Shown: piece after piece, positions 1 through 8,596 of the stretch
How positions within the stretch are numbered: position 1 is the stretch's first letter
Layout of the letters: every line of letters begins with the position of its first letter
NCBI GenBank assembly: GCA_002869885.2
Contig: NEWR02000017.1
Span: 1-54,496, forward strand
Direction of reading: 5' to 3'
Source: Nitrospira sp. CG24C
GTDB taxonomy: Bacteria; Nitrospirota; Nitrospiria; Nitrospirales; Nitrospiraceae
DNA: 54,496 bases
Program-made: the position numbers and the translations under genes
The notes under the pieces: generated by a model
The model's input: the letters and a program-made list of their open reading frames with translations, nothing else
Database searches by the model: none
Told to the model about the DNA's origin: nothing

Positions 1-281
1 GTCACAAAATCCTCCCGATCGAGCCCCTGGCGTTTGGGCACAAAGAACACGTTGCTGTCGTAGCGCTGTCCGACGGAGAGGGACGGAATCACCTGGAAGC
101 CCTCGCGGACCTGCACCATGCTCGGATCGATGGCGCCGCCGAAGGGCGTGCCCGGAATCGTGCCCGCCCCGATCCCCGCGGCGCCCGCCCCCATCTGCTG
201 CGCCTGGGCCCCGGAGCTGAACCCGACCATGAGGGCGACCAGCCCGCCCAGCGCCCAGGCATACCGTAATACGTTACTCAA
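1..281 (-). CDS. N-terminus of outer-membrane beta-barrel protein (partial)
   Basis: The reading frame runs off the left edge, so only about 93 N-terminal residues are visible. From a TTG at 281-279 it encodes a classic signal peptide: a short polar start, a hydrophobic core and an AQA|Q-type cleavage site near residue 28. A Gly/Ala-rich stretch follows, then a segment reading VIPSLSVGQRYDSNVFF. That wording is typical of exopolysaccharide or PEP-CTERM-associated outer-membrane barrel proteins (TIGR03016/EpsL-like). No strong Shine-Dalgarno precedes the TTG, so the exact start is uncertain. The family call is an inference from the N-terminus alone. Confidence 0.6.
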   Translation of the reverse strand, partial: MSNVLRYAWALGGLVALMVGFSSGAQAQQMGAGAAGIGAGTIPGTPFGGAIDPSMVQVREGFQVIPSLSVGQRYDSNVFFVPKRQGLDREDFV

Positions 282-596
282 TGAGACACCATAATCACGC
301 CGCCGATCTGAAGAAAGAAATTGCCTGAAACGGGGCCGTTGAGGAGTTCTTGTACAAGGTAACGTCTGCCTTAACGATGATGGAATAATTTTCAGGCTAT
401 CCTAAAATCCAAGGAAGTCAAACAATCTGATAAAATGACGTGCGTGAAAACTATGGTGTGGCCTGTAACTCGACCCGGAATCGCCCAGGTTTCGGATCAA
501 CCCATCAGAGGTTGAAGAAACTCTCTATTTAGTGGGAAACTGCCGACAACGACAGAGCGGATTGGCAGAACGAAATGTTGGGACAGGTTAAATGTT
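282..596. other. gene-free stretch between divergent genes
   Basis: This 315-bp spacer lies between the leftward barrel gene and the rightward formyltransferase gene, so it should hold promoters for both. I see AT-rich -10-like words (TAAAAT at 431-436) but no convincing -35 partner, and no RNA gene or repeat. Confidence 0.4.
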
Positions 597-1667
597 GTGA
601 ACCCGCACTCCCGCATTGATAAAATGGTTCCTGCCGGACCAGCGCTACGGCTCTTAGTCCTTTCAGATATTGATGACTGGGATGTTGGCCGGCGATTGAA
701 AGATTGCGGCCATACTATTGTCGCCTGGGCTCGCCCTAGGTGGAAGCAAGGGCCCAAATGTGGCGCCCTTCGTCATGCGATCAGAACGACCGTCAGAACT
801 ATTTTGTGCCTGCCCAGACCGATACGGACCATTCCACCTCAATTCGATGCCTGGAAATGGCTGGATAAAGAACAGATACCGCGTATTCCCTGCCCCAACG
901 TGAACGATCCGAAATTTATTGAGTATGTGAAGGGCTTGAACATCGATCTTGTCGTGGTCTATTTCTTCTCACAGATTTTAAAGCCGGCCATTCTCCAAAC
1001 CCCTCGGTTGGGGGTCATCAATTGTCACCCCTCGCTGCTCCCTCGATACGGAGGACCACATCCGGCATTTTGGATGCTCAAGAATGGTGAATCGATCGCA
1101 GGGGTCACCGTTCACATGATGACGGAAGGCATCGATACAGGGGCGATCGTCGCTCAACAAGAACTACTGATCGGAGAGAACGAAACGAACGGGCAATTGA
1201 CGCAGCGGCAACACCGTGCGGCCACGACACTTTTGACTGAAGCCGTCAATGCCATGGCGCAAGGAACCACCGCTCCCAAGGCACAAAACATCGCGGAGCG
1301 CAGCTATTTCGGAAAGATGAAGGCGGCCGACACCATTGTTGATTGGAACGGGTCTGCAAAACAAATCGCCAACCTGTGGCGCGCGCTACAACCCTATGAA
1401 CCCCTCGCAGCATGTCTCAATGGCATCACCATCAAGATTTTCGATGCGCGCCATCGAGAGGGGCCTCCGTCAGGGAGAGCTCCTGGAGAAATCATGTCCA
1501 AGCAATCGGGAAAACTCCTCGTCCAGACCGGCAACGGGTATTTCGAGATCCGGTCCTATGAAATCGAACCGTTTCACGGTTGGATCAATCGTCTTGTCCA
1601 AGCGTTCCTGCTGCCTGTCGGCAGTCGTTTCGACCACTGCCCAGTCGGCAGTGGAGCTGGCATATAA
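597..1667 (+). CDS. formyltransferase-fold enzyme (Fmt-like)
   Basis: A 356-residue protein of the formyltransferase family, which transfers formyl from 10-formyl-tetrahydrofolate to an amine. The catalytic Asn-x-His...Asp set is visible: N142 and H144 in INCHPSLLPRYGGPHP, and D180 in EGIDTGAI. The C-terminal part (about 225-310) resembles the Fmt C-terminal domain (DTIVDWNGSAKQIANLWRAL). The N-terminus does not match canonical Fmt (MRIVFMGTPEFA type), so the substrate may be a sugar amine or another amine and not Met-tRNA. The GTG start at 597 has GGACAGG 9 nt upstream; an in-frame ATG at 624 is an alternative. An exported-protein gene begins 9 nt after its stop codon. Confidence 0.75.
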   Translation: MNPHSRIDKMVPAGPALRLLVLSDIDDWDVGRRLKDCGHTIVAWARPRWKQGPKCGALRHAIRTTVRTILCLPRPIRTIPPQFDAWKWLDKEQIPRIPCPNVNDPKFIEYVKGLNIDLVVVYFFSQILKPAILQTPRLGVINCHPSLLPRYGGPHPAFWMLKNGESIAGVTVHMMTEGIDTGAIVAQQELLIGENETNGQLTQRQHRAATTLLTEAVNAMAQGTTAPKAQNIAERSYFGKMKAADTIVDWNGSAKQIANLWRALQPYEPLAACLNGITIKIFDARHREGPPSGRAPGEIMSKQSGKLLVQTGNGYFEIRSYEIEPFHGWINRLVQAFLLPVGSRFDHCPVGSGAGI

Positions 1668-1676
1668 AGGAATCTC

Positions 1677-2054
1677 ATGAACGGAATATGCACACCCGAC
1701 AGAATCAAGGGCCTCGCCTCTGCACTGCGTATGACCCTGACAGTCATCGCTTCATTCGTCTGCTTGATGGTCAGCTCGTTACCGGTCAACGCTGCCGGGC
1801 CCCCCACGCCTCTCGATAAAAAGTCTTTCAAGACAGTCCCTTTCGATCCAGCGCCACCGGAAGCGCAGCGGCATGAACTCGAACGGGTGGTCGCCCTCTG
1901 CATAAAGACCGTTGGAGAAGATTTACCGGACGGCCATTTCGAAGCCTCTGTGAACGGCGGTATCGTCAATATTGTCGGCATCGATAGGGAACGATTTAAG
2001 TTTTGGAAGTGTATGATGGACAGCGGACACCCGCTTGCTCCAATCAACAAGTAG
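1677..2054 (+). CDS. small exported protein, unknown function
   Basis: A 125-residue protein with a signal peptide (hydrophobic segment about residues 18-35, cleavage near VNAAG). The mature part is about 85 residues with two Cys (VVALCIKTV and FWKCMMD), which could form a disulfide. I do not recognise a family. The start ATG follows AAAGGA with 6 nt spacing, and the SD overlaps the end of the formyltransferase gene, so the two are probably co-transcribed. Confidence 0.7.
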   Translation: MNGICTPDRIKGLASALRMTLTVIASFVCLMVSSLPVNAAGPPTPLDKKSFKTVPFDPAPPEAQRHELERVVALCIKTVGEDLPDGHFEASVNGGIVNIVGIDRERFKFWKCMMDSGHPLAPINK

Positions 2055-2159
2055 GGTGCCGTAACGTCGTTGAATGCAGCCCATGAGCAACAGCCGCCCC
2101 GAGTGTAAACCCTCACCACTGAGGCTCTCTTTGACTGCAAGAAACACAAGGTGGATCGC

Positions 2160-2528
2160 ATGACAGGCTTGAACGCTTTGATTGTCCTTCTCTTAGCCAT
2201 CACGATGAATATTGCGCCGGGGATGTCGATGTTGCGCGCTGAAGATGCGTTACCTGTCCCGATACAATTGACACAGTTGAGCCAGCCGCCAGGAAAAGGG
2301 CCGATCCCGGAAGATTCACAAATGGTGAAACCTACGCAGAAGGAGCGAGAGGCTATCCATCAATTGCTTGCGACCAAACCGCGGCAGAAGGCTCTGCCGA
2401 ATGCTGATAGGAAATACCTGAAGGGACTGCTCGACAAGGCAACATGGCTTGGTTTCGAACGTCGAATGGTCCATGAAATGTGGACAGAGATGAGCGGTAG
2501 GGAGTGGCGTGATGCTGAGAGGCCTTAA
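2160..2528 (+). CDS. small exported protein, unknown function
   Basis: About 122 residues. The N-terminus (MTGLNALIVLLLAITMNIA) is a signal peptide. The mature part is Pro-rich and then helical and charged, ending in ERRMVHEMWTEMSGREW. I chose the ATG at 2160 because AAGGTGGA sits just upstream; a GTG at 2151 would add three residues but would overlap that SD. No family recognised. The only informative neighbour is the similarly sized exported protein before it. Confidence 0.65.
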   Translation: MTGLNALIVLLLAITMNIAPGMSMLRAEDALPVPIQLTQLSQPPGKGPIPEDSQMVKPTQKEREAIHQLLATKPRQKALPNADRKYLKGLLDKATWLGFERRMVHEMWTEMSGREWRDAERP

Positions 2529-2558
2529 CCCCCATGACGACAACGTGGAATCGGCACA

Positions 2559-2876
2559 ATGAAGTGGACCGTCTATATCCTGGAGTGTTCGGACACCAGC
2601 CTGTACACCGGCATCACCATCGATCTGGAGCGACGACTGGAAGAACATCGAGCGGGCCGAGGCGCAAAGTACACGAAACATCGAAGTCCGTTGCAGGTAC
2701 GGTATACCGAACATCGTCGCACAAAAAGTGCGGCGCTCACACGTGAAGCGGCGATCAAATCCCTCGCCCGCTCAGAAAAACTGGCACTCATCGCCGCTCA
2801 GCCCGCAACCTGGCTCTCTAAGCCACCCGAGAGGCTGTTGACCAAGCCTCTCCATCGGCGTACGATAATCGCCTGA
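2559..2876 (+). CDS. GIY-YIG nuclease-like protein (YhbQ/UPF0213 type)
   Basis: A 105-residue single-domain protein. It starts with [20 protein letters not shown], the GIY...YTG core of the GIY-YIG fold, then [20 protein letters not shown] with the catalytic-type Arg. [18 protein letters not shown] carries the conserved Glu. Length and order match the stand-alone YhbQ-like family, whose physiological role is poorly defined (structure-selective DNA cleavage is proposed). It lies 30 nt after the preceding exported-protein gene. Confidence 0.85.
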   Translation: MKWTVYILECSDTSLYTGITIDLERRLEEHRAGRGAKYTKHRSPLQVRYTEHRRTKSAALTREAAIKSLARSEKLALIAAQPATWLSKPPERLLTKPLHRRTIIA

Positions 2877-3263
2877 CGTTCCAGTACGGTGGCTGCTGAA
2901 TCTTCCGCACGCTACTACCTGGCATCCCGCGCGCCGGATCTCACACAGCCCCTTCACTTCTACGCCGGAATCTTTTCAGAACGTATCACCGTATGAATTC
3001 CGGCCCTTGCGATCGAGGGTCCCATGGTCACTGTCAGCTGCCGAGCGCTCTTTCCCCTCTTGGCGCCGATCCTTGCGCCAACTGTCCGTCCCACACTTGC
3101 ATCACATCCAGTTCCGACCGGTGAGACTGCGTCCTTTCCCGGTACATCATGCAAACAAGGAGTTCGGCATGATCTATCCCGGACCGAAAAGCAAGCTGCC
3201 AATGGGAGGAGGTCGTATTTGAAATTGCGGTGAACGTCCGAACATCAGAGGGAGGGTCTGATC
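2877..3263 (+). other. gene-poor gap with possible very short ORFs
   Basis: A 387-bp stretch without a confident gene. Two weak coding candidates exist. A 17-codon ORF at 3169-3222 (MIYPGPKSKLPMGGGRI) has AAGGAG 7 nt upstream. A 69-codon ORF at 3024-3233 has GAGGG upstream of its ATG and a hydrophobic N-terminus. They overlap in different frames, so at most one is likely real. No RNA gene or repeat seen. Confidence 0.25.
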
Positions 3264-3503
3264 ATGGCTTCACATACACCTGTGACTGATCGCATTCTCG
3301 GAACAGTCCAACGTATGCATGGATGCGACCTGGATACCTTGACGAACAGTCTCACCGACCTGTCCTGGGGCCAGGTCTTTCTTGAAGTCGATCGGCTGAG
3401 CCGGGATGGACAAGTGCTGGTGACGCTCGGCACCGGAGGCCGCTACCTGATCCGGTTGCCGGATCACGACAGAGAGTCCGAGAACAACCTCGTCCGTTCC
3501 TGA
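3264..3503 (+). CDS. small conserved-looking protein, unknown (winged-helix-like)
   Basis: A 79-residue protein with a strong SD (GGGAGGG, about 9 nt before the ATG). The pattern of helices, then LSWGQVFLEVDRLSRDGQVL, then a beta-hairpin (LVTLGTGGRYLIRL) resembles a small winged-helix DNA-binding module, but I cannot name a family. The last residues are charged and probably disordered. It stands alone, followed by a repeat-rich gap. Confidence 0.65.
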   Translation: MASHTPVTDRILGTVQRMHGCDLDTLTNSLTDLSWGQVFLEVDRLSRDGQVLVTLGTGGRYLIRLPDHDRESENNLVRS

Positions 3504-3923
3504 TCGACGAAGGGATCGCGAGGGACGCTAAGGTTTCGTGTGCTTTTTCACACCCGTGGGGTACGCCTGCCCCATAGCCCCCCGTCCAACTCTCCCATTT
3601 CTCTCTTCGGAAAGCGGCCTGTTTGGTCTCCCACTGCGCGCGTCGAACGAAGTAAATGCTCCCTCCAAGCTCGCTCGTTATCTCACAGGGATGGGGGCTG
3701 ATTGATCTTCCACTGCGCGCGTCCAACGAGCACATTCCTATCGTGCGCGTTCTGCGAGCAAGAAGGATGGTCTGGCGACTCCCGATCCCCTCTTCCCAAC
3801 TCTCTTACTTCTCTCTTCAGAGGGCGGCCTGGATCGGTCCCAACGTGCGCGCGTCGAACGAGCACATTCCTATCGTGCGCGTTCCGCGAGCACAGGGACC
3901 GACCAGGCTGCCCTCTTCTTCCT
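3504..3923. repeat. local array of degenerate intergenic repeats
   Basis: This 420-bp gap holds related blocks. One word (GCGCGCGTC[G/C]AACGA) occurs near 3638, 3715 and 3847. In the second and third copies it is followed by the same GCACATTCCTATCGTGCGCG tail (to about 3751 and 3882). A second shared block (CCAACTCTC...CTCTCTTC...GCGGCCTG) occurs near 3588-3630 and 3796-3830. The blocks form imperfect tandem units of about 100-130 bp. No gene is credible here. Confidence 0.7.
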
Positions 3924-4559
3924 CTATTCGAACAGCTTCCTCACCCCCGCTTTAATCTGGTCCAGGCCTTCGCGCAAGTCAGCCTCAAGCACATCGGCCT
4001 TGGCCTGCACCACCACGCGCTTGGCCTTGAGCTGGTCCTTGAACAACACCAGCTTGGTCAGTAGCTCCTCCTTCTTCCACTCCAACGTGACTTGCTGCTT
4101 AGCTTTCTCGCTCTCAAACCGATCCTTGAGTGCCTCATACTCAGCTTCAAGCTTGCTCGTCCGGCCCACGAGATCCTCCCAGACTTTCCCTGACTCGAAC
4201 GTGGCACCTTTCAATTTCTGCTCCGCAACTGATTCGAATTCATTCAGCGCCTTGAGAATCTTCGTCCTCTGTTCCTCAAACGTATCACGGGCGTCCGCTT
4301 TACCGAGGGCCAATTGCACTTGAAGATGCTCGAGCTTGGCCTGCACCTCCAACTTCGCCTGCTCGGCTATTTCCTTCGACTTCTGTACATCGGCCTGGAC
4401 TTGCTTGAGCAGATCCCCTAGCTGCTGCTTGCGCTGTTCCAGCCCCTGTAGCGCCTGATCTTTCGTCCGGGTGAGTTGCGCTTCCAGCGCCAGAGCCTGA
4501 TGCTCCAACGCATCCATCTTCTTGTCGAACGACGCTCTGAGCTCTGTGATTCGCGACAT
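3924..4559 (-). CDS. long coiled-coil protein, unknown function
   Basis: A 211-residue protein, almost entirely heptad-patterned alpha-helix rich in Glu, Lys, Gln, Leu and Ala. There is no signal peptide, membrane segment or Cys. It recalls apolipoprotein-like or structural coiled coils, and no enzyme family fits. GGAGGG lies about 6 nt before the ATG. It sits 83 nt downstream of the VOC enzyme on the same strand, so it may share the transcript, but nothing in the sequence links it to that pathway. Confidence 0.75.
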   Translation of the reverse strand: MSRITELRASFDKKMDALEHQALALEAQLTRTKDQALQGLEQRKQQLGDLLKQVQADVQKSKEIAEQAKLEVQAKLEHLQVQLALGKADARDTFEEQRTKILKALNEFESVAEQKLKGATFESGKVWEDLVGRTSKLEAEYEALKDRFESEKAKQQVTLEWKKEELLTKLVLFKDQLKAKRVVVQAKADVLEADLREGLDQIKAGVRKLFE

Positions 4560-4642
4560 GAGGCCCTCCTTTGTGTGAAACGGAAATGATATGCCGGCTA
4601 GGTTCTGCCCAGCGTATCCTCAATGCAGGGTGGGGCAGAACG

Positions 4643-5239
4643 CTACCGGACAACAGTGGATTTCATTAAACTGTCTGCCTGAGGAGGGGAAAATCCCTGA
4701 TACCCGCGGTGGCGCTCAGCGAGTTCCAATACGGAAAAGGGCTGCCCATCCACCATTTCCGGCGCAGTGAAGATTTGCCGTAGCTGGCCACCACGGGCGC
4801 CGACGATCTGGCCGGTAAAGACTACTCCTTGTGTCTTCAACCGTTCAATCGCCTGCTCGATGTCTTCCACGCGCACCGCCACGTGATGGAACACTTGGTC
4901 GCCAAACTTATTGACCCAACCAGGGATGATGCTCGTGCGGCCCCGATCGTCGGAGTACGCTTGATCCACGAAGAGCGCTGGATACCCAACCTTCCGATAG
5001 ACCTTCGCATACCAGTCTTGATATTCAATCGTTTCACTGTACCCATATCCAAGCCTCGTGAACTCCTCCGCCCGCTGATCGATATTCAACGTTCTCAACG
5101 TGAGATGGTCTGCGACCGGATAGAAACCGACTCCCGCCTTGTCCAGCGAGTCCCGTAGCGCCTGGGCGGCCCGATTGCCTGAGATATACTTCGCGATCAT
5201 TCTCTCAATGAGCCCATCCAACTCCGCATCATGATCCAT
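4643..5239 (-). CDS. VOC-fold metal dioxygenase-like protein
   Basis: A 198-residue protein of the vicinal-oxygen-chelate superfamily. Likely metal ligands are H45 (ADHLTLRT), H119 (FHHVAVRV) and a Glu near 172-175 (VLELAERH), the 2-His-1-Glu set of non-haem Fe(II) oxygenases. The N-terminal half resembles DUF1338 (HglS, 2-oxoadipate dioxygenase/decarboxylase), but the protein is less than half the usual HglS length as I recall it. The C-terminal LRQIFTAPEM...LELAERHRGYQGF recalls the 4-hydroxyphenylpyruvate dioxygenase end. I chose the ATG at 5239 because AAAGGAG lies 8-9 nt upstream. It follows ALDH and a saccharopine-type dehydrogenase, so a role in aminoadipate or oxoadipate breakdown is inferred. 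Confidence 0.65.
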   Translation of the reverse strand: MDHDAELDGLIERMIAKYISGNRAAQALRDSLDKAGVGFYPVADHLTLRTLNIDQRAEEFTRLGYGYSETIEYQDWYAKVYRKVGYPALFVDQAYSDDRGRTSIIPGWVNKFGDQVFHHVAVRVEDIEQAIERLKTQGVVFTGQIVGARGGQLRQIFTAPEMVDGQPFSVLELAERHRGYQGFSPPQADSLMKSTVVR

Positions 5240-5314
5240 GTTGGCGACTCCTTTCCCGAGTATTCCGTCGTTCATCAGTCATAGTCTTGACTCTACGGTT
5301 GACGAATGACGGGC

Positions 5315-6844
5315 TCACTCTCCAAATTTAATCCCCTGGGCCAACGGCAACTCGTGACCCCAATTAATCGTGTTCGTCTGCCGCCTCATATAGGCTTTCC
5401 AGGCATCCGAGCCGGCTTCGCGTCCTCCACCGGTTTCCTTCTCGCCTCCAAAGGCGCCGCCGATTTCCGCTCCTGATGTCCCGATGTTCACATTGGCGAT
5501 CCCGCAGTCGCTGCCGACGGTGGACGTAAACCGCTCGCCGCTCTGCATGTCCGCGGTAAAAATCGAAGAAGACAGGCCTTGGGGCACCGCATTCTGCAAC
5601 GCAATGGCATCGTCAAGCTCCTTGAACGGCATGACATAGAGAATCGGCGCAAAGGTTTCGCGCTGGACGATGGGCCAATGGTTCTCCGCTTTCACAATGG
5701 CCGGTTCCACAAAATAGCCAGGCTGATCCAGTACCTGTCCCCCGTAGAGGACTTTCCCTCCCGTCTGTTTCACTTCTTCAATCGCCCTCCGATAGGTCTC
5801 GACCGCGGCGCGATCGATCAGCGGACCCAACAGCACCTCCGGCTCCAATGGATTGCCGATACGAATCTGTCTGTACGCCGAGATCAGCTTCGCAACCACT
5901 TCATCGTATCGAGACTCATGGACGAACAGCCGTCTGGTCGTCGTACAACGTTGGCCGGCGGTGCCGACCGCACCGAACACGATGGCGCGAATCGCCAAGG
6001 AGAGGTCCGCCGTCTGATCCACGATGATCGCATTGTTCCCACTCAACTCCAAGAGCGTCCGCCCCAGCCGGCGCGCGACCGTCGCAGCCACAGATCGACC
6101 GACCGGTACAGACCCGGTAAATGAGATCAGGGGCAATCGGCGATCCTGGACCAACGTCTCCGCAATGGTCTTCTCAGCCGTCACGATCAGCGAGAAGATC
6201 CCCCGATAGCCCTGTTGCTCCATCACGCGGTTACAGAGATGCTGCACGGCGATCGCACAGAGCGGGGCCTTCGGCGAAGGCTTCCACACGACCGTATCTC
6301 CGGCAATCGCGGCCAGGAAGGCGTTCCAGGCCCAGACCGCAACGGGAAAATTGAAGGCGGTAATCACGCCGACCGGTCCAAGCGGATGCCATTGCTCCGA
6401 CATCCGATGCTGCGCCCGCTCGGAATGCATCGTCGCTCCATACAACATGCGCGACTGGCCCACGGCAAAGTCCGCCATATCGATCATTTCCTGAACTTCA
6501 CCGTCTCCCTCCGCCTTGATCTTGCCGACTTCGAGAGAGACGAGTGAGCCGAGCAGGTCCTTGTGCTCACGCAACGATGCACCGAGCAACCGGACGAATT
6601 CTCCCCGCTTGGGAGCCGGGACAAGCCGCCATTGCTGAAATGCCGCAACAGACTCCCGCACGATGTGCTCATAGTCATCGGCTGAACAGGCGTGAATTTT
6701 TGCAATCGCCTCGCCTGTCGATGGATTCACGGACTCCAGCAGCGAGGCCTGCTCGCCGGAGGCCCACCAATGGGCTCCGGTGCTACCGCCGGAGTTGACT
6801 GCGCTCAAGCCCAATCCCTTGAGGATTTCCCCGGCGGACATCAT
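5315..6844 (-). CDS. aldehyde dehydrogenase, ALDH7 (aminoadipate-semialdehyde) type
   Basis: A 509-residue NAD(P)-dependent aldehyde dehydrogenase. The catalytic Cys lies in [12 protein letters not shown], the general base Glu in [10 protein letters not shown], and the cofactor segment in [11 protein letters not shown]. The [19 protein letters not shown] end and SGNNAIIV wording are characteristic of ALDH7 (antiquitin / alpha-aminoadipate semialdehyde dehydrogenase). The start is the ATG at 6844, whose ATGA overlaps the stop of the upstream dehydrogenase gene, with TTGGAG upstream. That overlap indicates translational coupling. The likely reaction is oxidation of aminoadipate semialdehyde (from lysine or saccharopine) to aminoadipate. 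Confidence 0.88.
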   Translation of the reverse strand: MMSAGEILKGLGLSAVNSGGSTGAHWWASGEQASLLESVNPSTGEAIAKIHACSADDYEHIVRESVAAFQQWRLVPAPKRGEFVRLLGASLREHKDLLGSLVSLEVGKIKAEGDGEVQEMIDMADFAVGQSRMLYGATMHSERAQHRMSEQWHPLGPVGVITAFNFPVAVWAWNAFLAAIAGDTVVWKPSPKAPLCAIAVQHLCNRVMEQQGYRGIFSLIVTAEKTIAETLVQDRRLPLISFTGSVPVGRSVAATVARRLGRTLLELSGNNAIIVDQTADLSLAIRAIVFGAVGTAGQRCTTTRRLFVHESRYDEVVAKLISAYRQIRIGNPLEPEVLLGPLIDRAAVETYRRAIEEVKQTGGKVLYGGQVLDQPGYFVEPAIVKAENHWPIVQRETFAPILYVMPFKELDDAIALQNAVPQGLSSSIFTADMQSGERFTSTVGSDCGIANVNIGTSGAEIGGAFGGEKETGGGREAGSDAWKAYMRRQTNTINWGHELPLAQGIKFGE

Positions 6845-7929
6845 TTGTAGCAGGCTCCAAATCGATTCTTGAGCACATCTTGTAACGGAAAGGATTCCTG
6901 GGTCACGAATCCTTTGTACTGTGTAGGAGCCGCCAGCACGAGGTCGGCTACGGCGCAGAGGCTCGATGCGGTGGTCACTTGAATAGCGGACCACAGCTTC
7001 CCTTTAATGCATTGGGGATAGATCTTCTTCACGTAGTTCTCCTCGAATAGAGCGCCTTCTCTCATCCCCATGACGGAAGCATAGATCAGCACGACATCCT
7101 GCAATGTCTGGGGAACCGCCCGTTCGAGGATTCGTTTGAGCGTTTCACGGTCCTCGTTCAGCTTCAGATCTTTCATCAAGAGATGAATTTTCTCGCAATG
7201 GCCAGGATACCGCAGCGTCTTGTAGTTCATAGTCCGGACTTTCCCTGCATAGGTATCGGCTAACGTTCCCAATCCTCCGGAGGTGTTAAATGCTTCGTAC
7301 AAGAGTCCATCCACCTCAATCGTCTCATACCCTTCGAGAGGCAAGAGAGGCACCTTCTCCCCCTCTTCAATTCCGTAGCAGATATTGCCGTACTCGTTGA
7401 TGAGCCCATCGGTGGACCAGGTCAGTGAATACTTGAGCGCGTTACTAGGATGTACCGGCAAGGCGCCGACCCGCATTTTGACCGTATCCACCGTATCAAA
7501 GTGGGTGATCAAGTCGTGCGCTGCAATGCTGATGAACCCGGGGGCCAGACCGCATTGCGGCACAAAGGCTTGCGATGAGTCAGCGCTCAGGACTTTGACC
7601 TGAGCGGTGACTTCGACATCCTCCGTCAGGTCAAAATAGTGAAGCCGGTGTTCACGGGCCAATCCGGCGACAACTGGGTTACAGAAATAGGGCAGGCTCG
7701 ACAGAACCGCATCGAATCGATGTGCCGTCAGATATGCGCTGACCGCGTCGGGGTGTCGGACGTCGAGGTGCAGGGGTGTCACGCGCGCGAGACCGAGGTC
7801 CTCGACAAACCGCTTGGGAGCATCGAGGCTGATGTCACCGAGAGAGACCTCATAGTCCCCGCTTTCTGACAAAAGGCAGGCCACCAGGGATCCAATCTTT
7901 CCAGCACCTAGGACAAGCACGCGATGCAT
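6841..7929 (-). CDS. saccharopine dehydrogenase / lysine dehydrogenase family protein
   Basis: A 362-residue oxidoreductase. The N-terminal Rossmann motif reads [14 protein letters not shown] (about residues 4-17). CGLAPGF and [26 protein letters not shown] and [10 protein letters not shown] are typical of bacterial saccharopine-dehydrogenase-like and lysine 6-dehydrogenase proteins. The product would be aminoadipate semialdehyde, the substrate of the overlapping ALDH gene. The start is the ATG at 7929 with GAGG 6 nt upstream; a GTG at 7941 is possible. A TATACT -10-like word lies at 7950-7955 without a clear -35. Saccharopine cleavage and direct lysine deamination cannot be told apart from sequence alone. 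Confidence 0.82.
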   Translation of the reverse strand: MHRVLVLGAGKIGSLVACLLSESGDYEVSLGDISLDAPKRFVEDLGLARVTPLHLDVRHPDAVSAYLTAHRFDAVLSSLPYFCNPVVAGLAREHRLHYFDLTEDVEVTAQVKVLSADSSQAFVPQCGLAPGFISIAAHDLITHFDTVDTVKMRVGALPVHPSNALKYSLTWSTDGLINEYGNICYGIEEGEKVPLLPLEGYETIEVDGLLYEAFNTSGGLGTLADTYAGKVRTMNYKTLRYPGHCEKIHLLMKDLKLNEDRETLKRILERAVPQTLQDVVLIYASVMGMREGALFEENYVKKIYPQCIKGKLWSAIQVTTASSLCAVADLVLAAPTQYKGFVTQESFPLQDVLKNRFGACYK

Positions 7930-8136
7930 AGTCGGCCTCACTTTCGGTCAGTATACTCCTGCCCTAGCAGGCCCAGGAAACCTTTTCGCAAACCGAAACC
8001 TCTAACTTCTAATCGCGCTTCACGCGTCATGATCTTGGGAGAAAAATAGTCTAACACATTGACTTGTATGAACATATCAATCATGAAGCGGGAACGAACT
8101 TTGTGTTATCCTAACCCACTGTCAGGAGCAATGGTT

Positions 8137-8385
8137 ATGTTACGCATGCCTTCTCGAGTTGTGTTTCCGTTCGGCTATCGGATCTCCATCCGCCAACTTT
8201 CCGATACCGACATGGACCGTCGTGATCCGAATGCCGACGGAATCTGGGACGATGCCACGAAGACCATCTATCTTCGCAAGCGCTTGCCCGTGACCAGACG
8301 ACGCTACATTCTCGCCCACGAACTTGGCCATGCCTGGCTTGATTGGCAGCATCGGCATCTCGACAACGGCAAAGCCAAAACTTAA
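8137..8385 (+). CDS. minimal ImmA/IrrE-type zinc metallopeptidase
   Basis: An 82-residue protein dominated by a zinc-protease motif: HELGHAWLDWQHR near residues 63-75 (HExxH with a third potential ligand downstream), preceded by TIYLRKRLPVTRRRYILA. This is the core of the ImmA/IrrE fold. The length is far below that of ImmA-type proteins with a DNA-binding partner domain. The ATG at 8137 has AGGAG 8 nt upstream; an ATG at 8131 is too close to that SD. Its stop codon is directly followed by a 124-bp palindromic repeat. No repressor gene is adjacent, so its substrate is unknown. Confidence 0.72.
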   Translation: MLRMPSRVVFPFGYRISIRQLSDTDMDRRDPNADGIWDDATKTIYLRKRLPVTRRRYILAHELGHAWLDWQHRHLDNGKAKT

Positions 8386-8509
8386 CAGGCTGCCCCAAAA
8401 GCTCGCCAGCGGCGTTCTCGCATCGTTCAGATCCTCAACGTACCCGAGAGGGTACGCTTCCGGTCTTCACTCGCTGCGGCCTTGCTGGACGAACTTTTTG
8501 AGCAGCCTG
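8386..8509 (+). repeat. 124-bp palindromic dispersed element, copy A
   Basis: A full copy of the dispersed element. It begins CAGGCTG and ends CAGCCTG, with a central GTACCCGAGAGGGTAC palindrome and an internal ACTCGCTGCGGCCTTGCTGG block. It begins at the base after the stop codon of the metallopeptidase gene. The other full copies start at 15812 (inverted), 32186 and 48840. Confidence 0.9.
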
Positions 8510-8596
8510 CGATGCTATTTGCCTTTTGCTCCAGACATGCAAGTCACCTAAGTCCTCGTGTGTCATCACCGTTTCCCCAGCCACCTCATTATGCCG

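Noticed and set aside
1574-2203. 209-codon minus-strand ORF opposite the two exported-protein genes
   Set aside because: The plus-strand genes have signal peptides and ribosome sites; this frame has neither.
3504-3923. CRISPR-like array of repeated blocks
   Set aside because: Repeat length and spacing are irregular, there are only two or three copies, and no cas genes are nearby.
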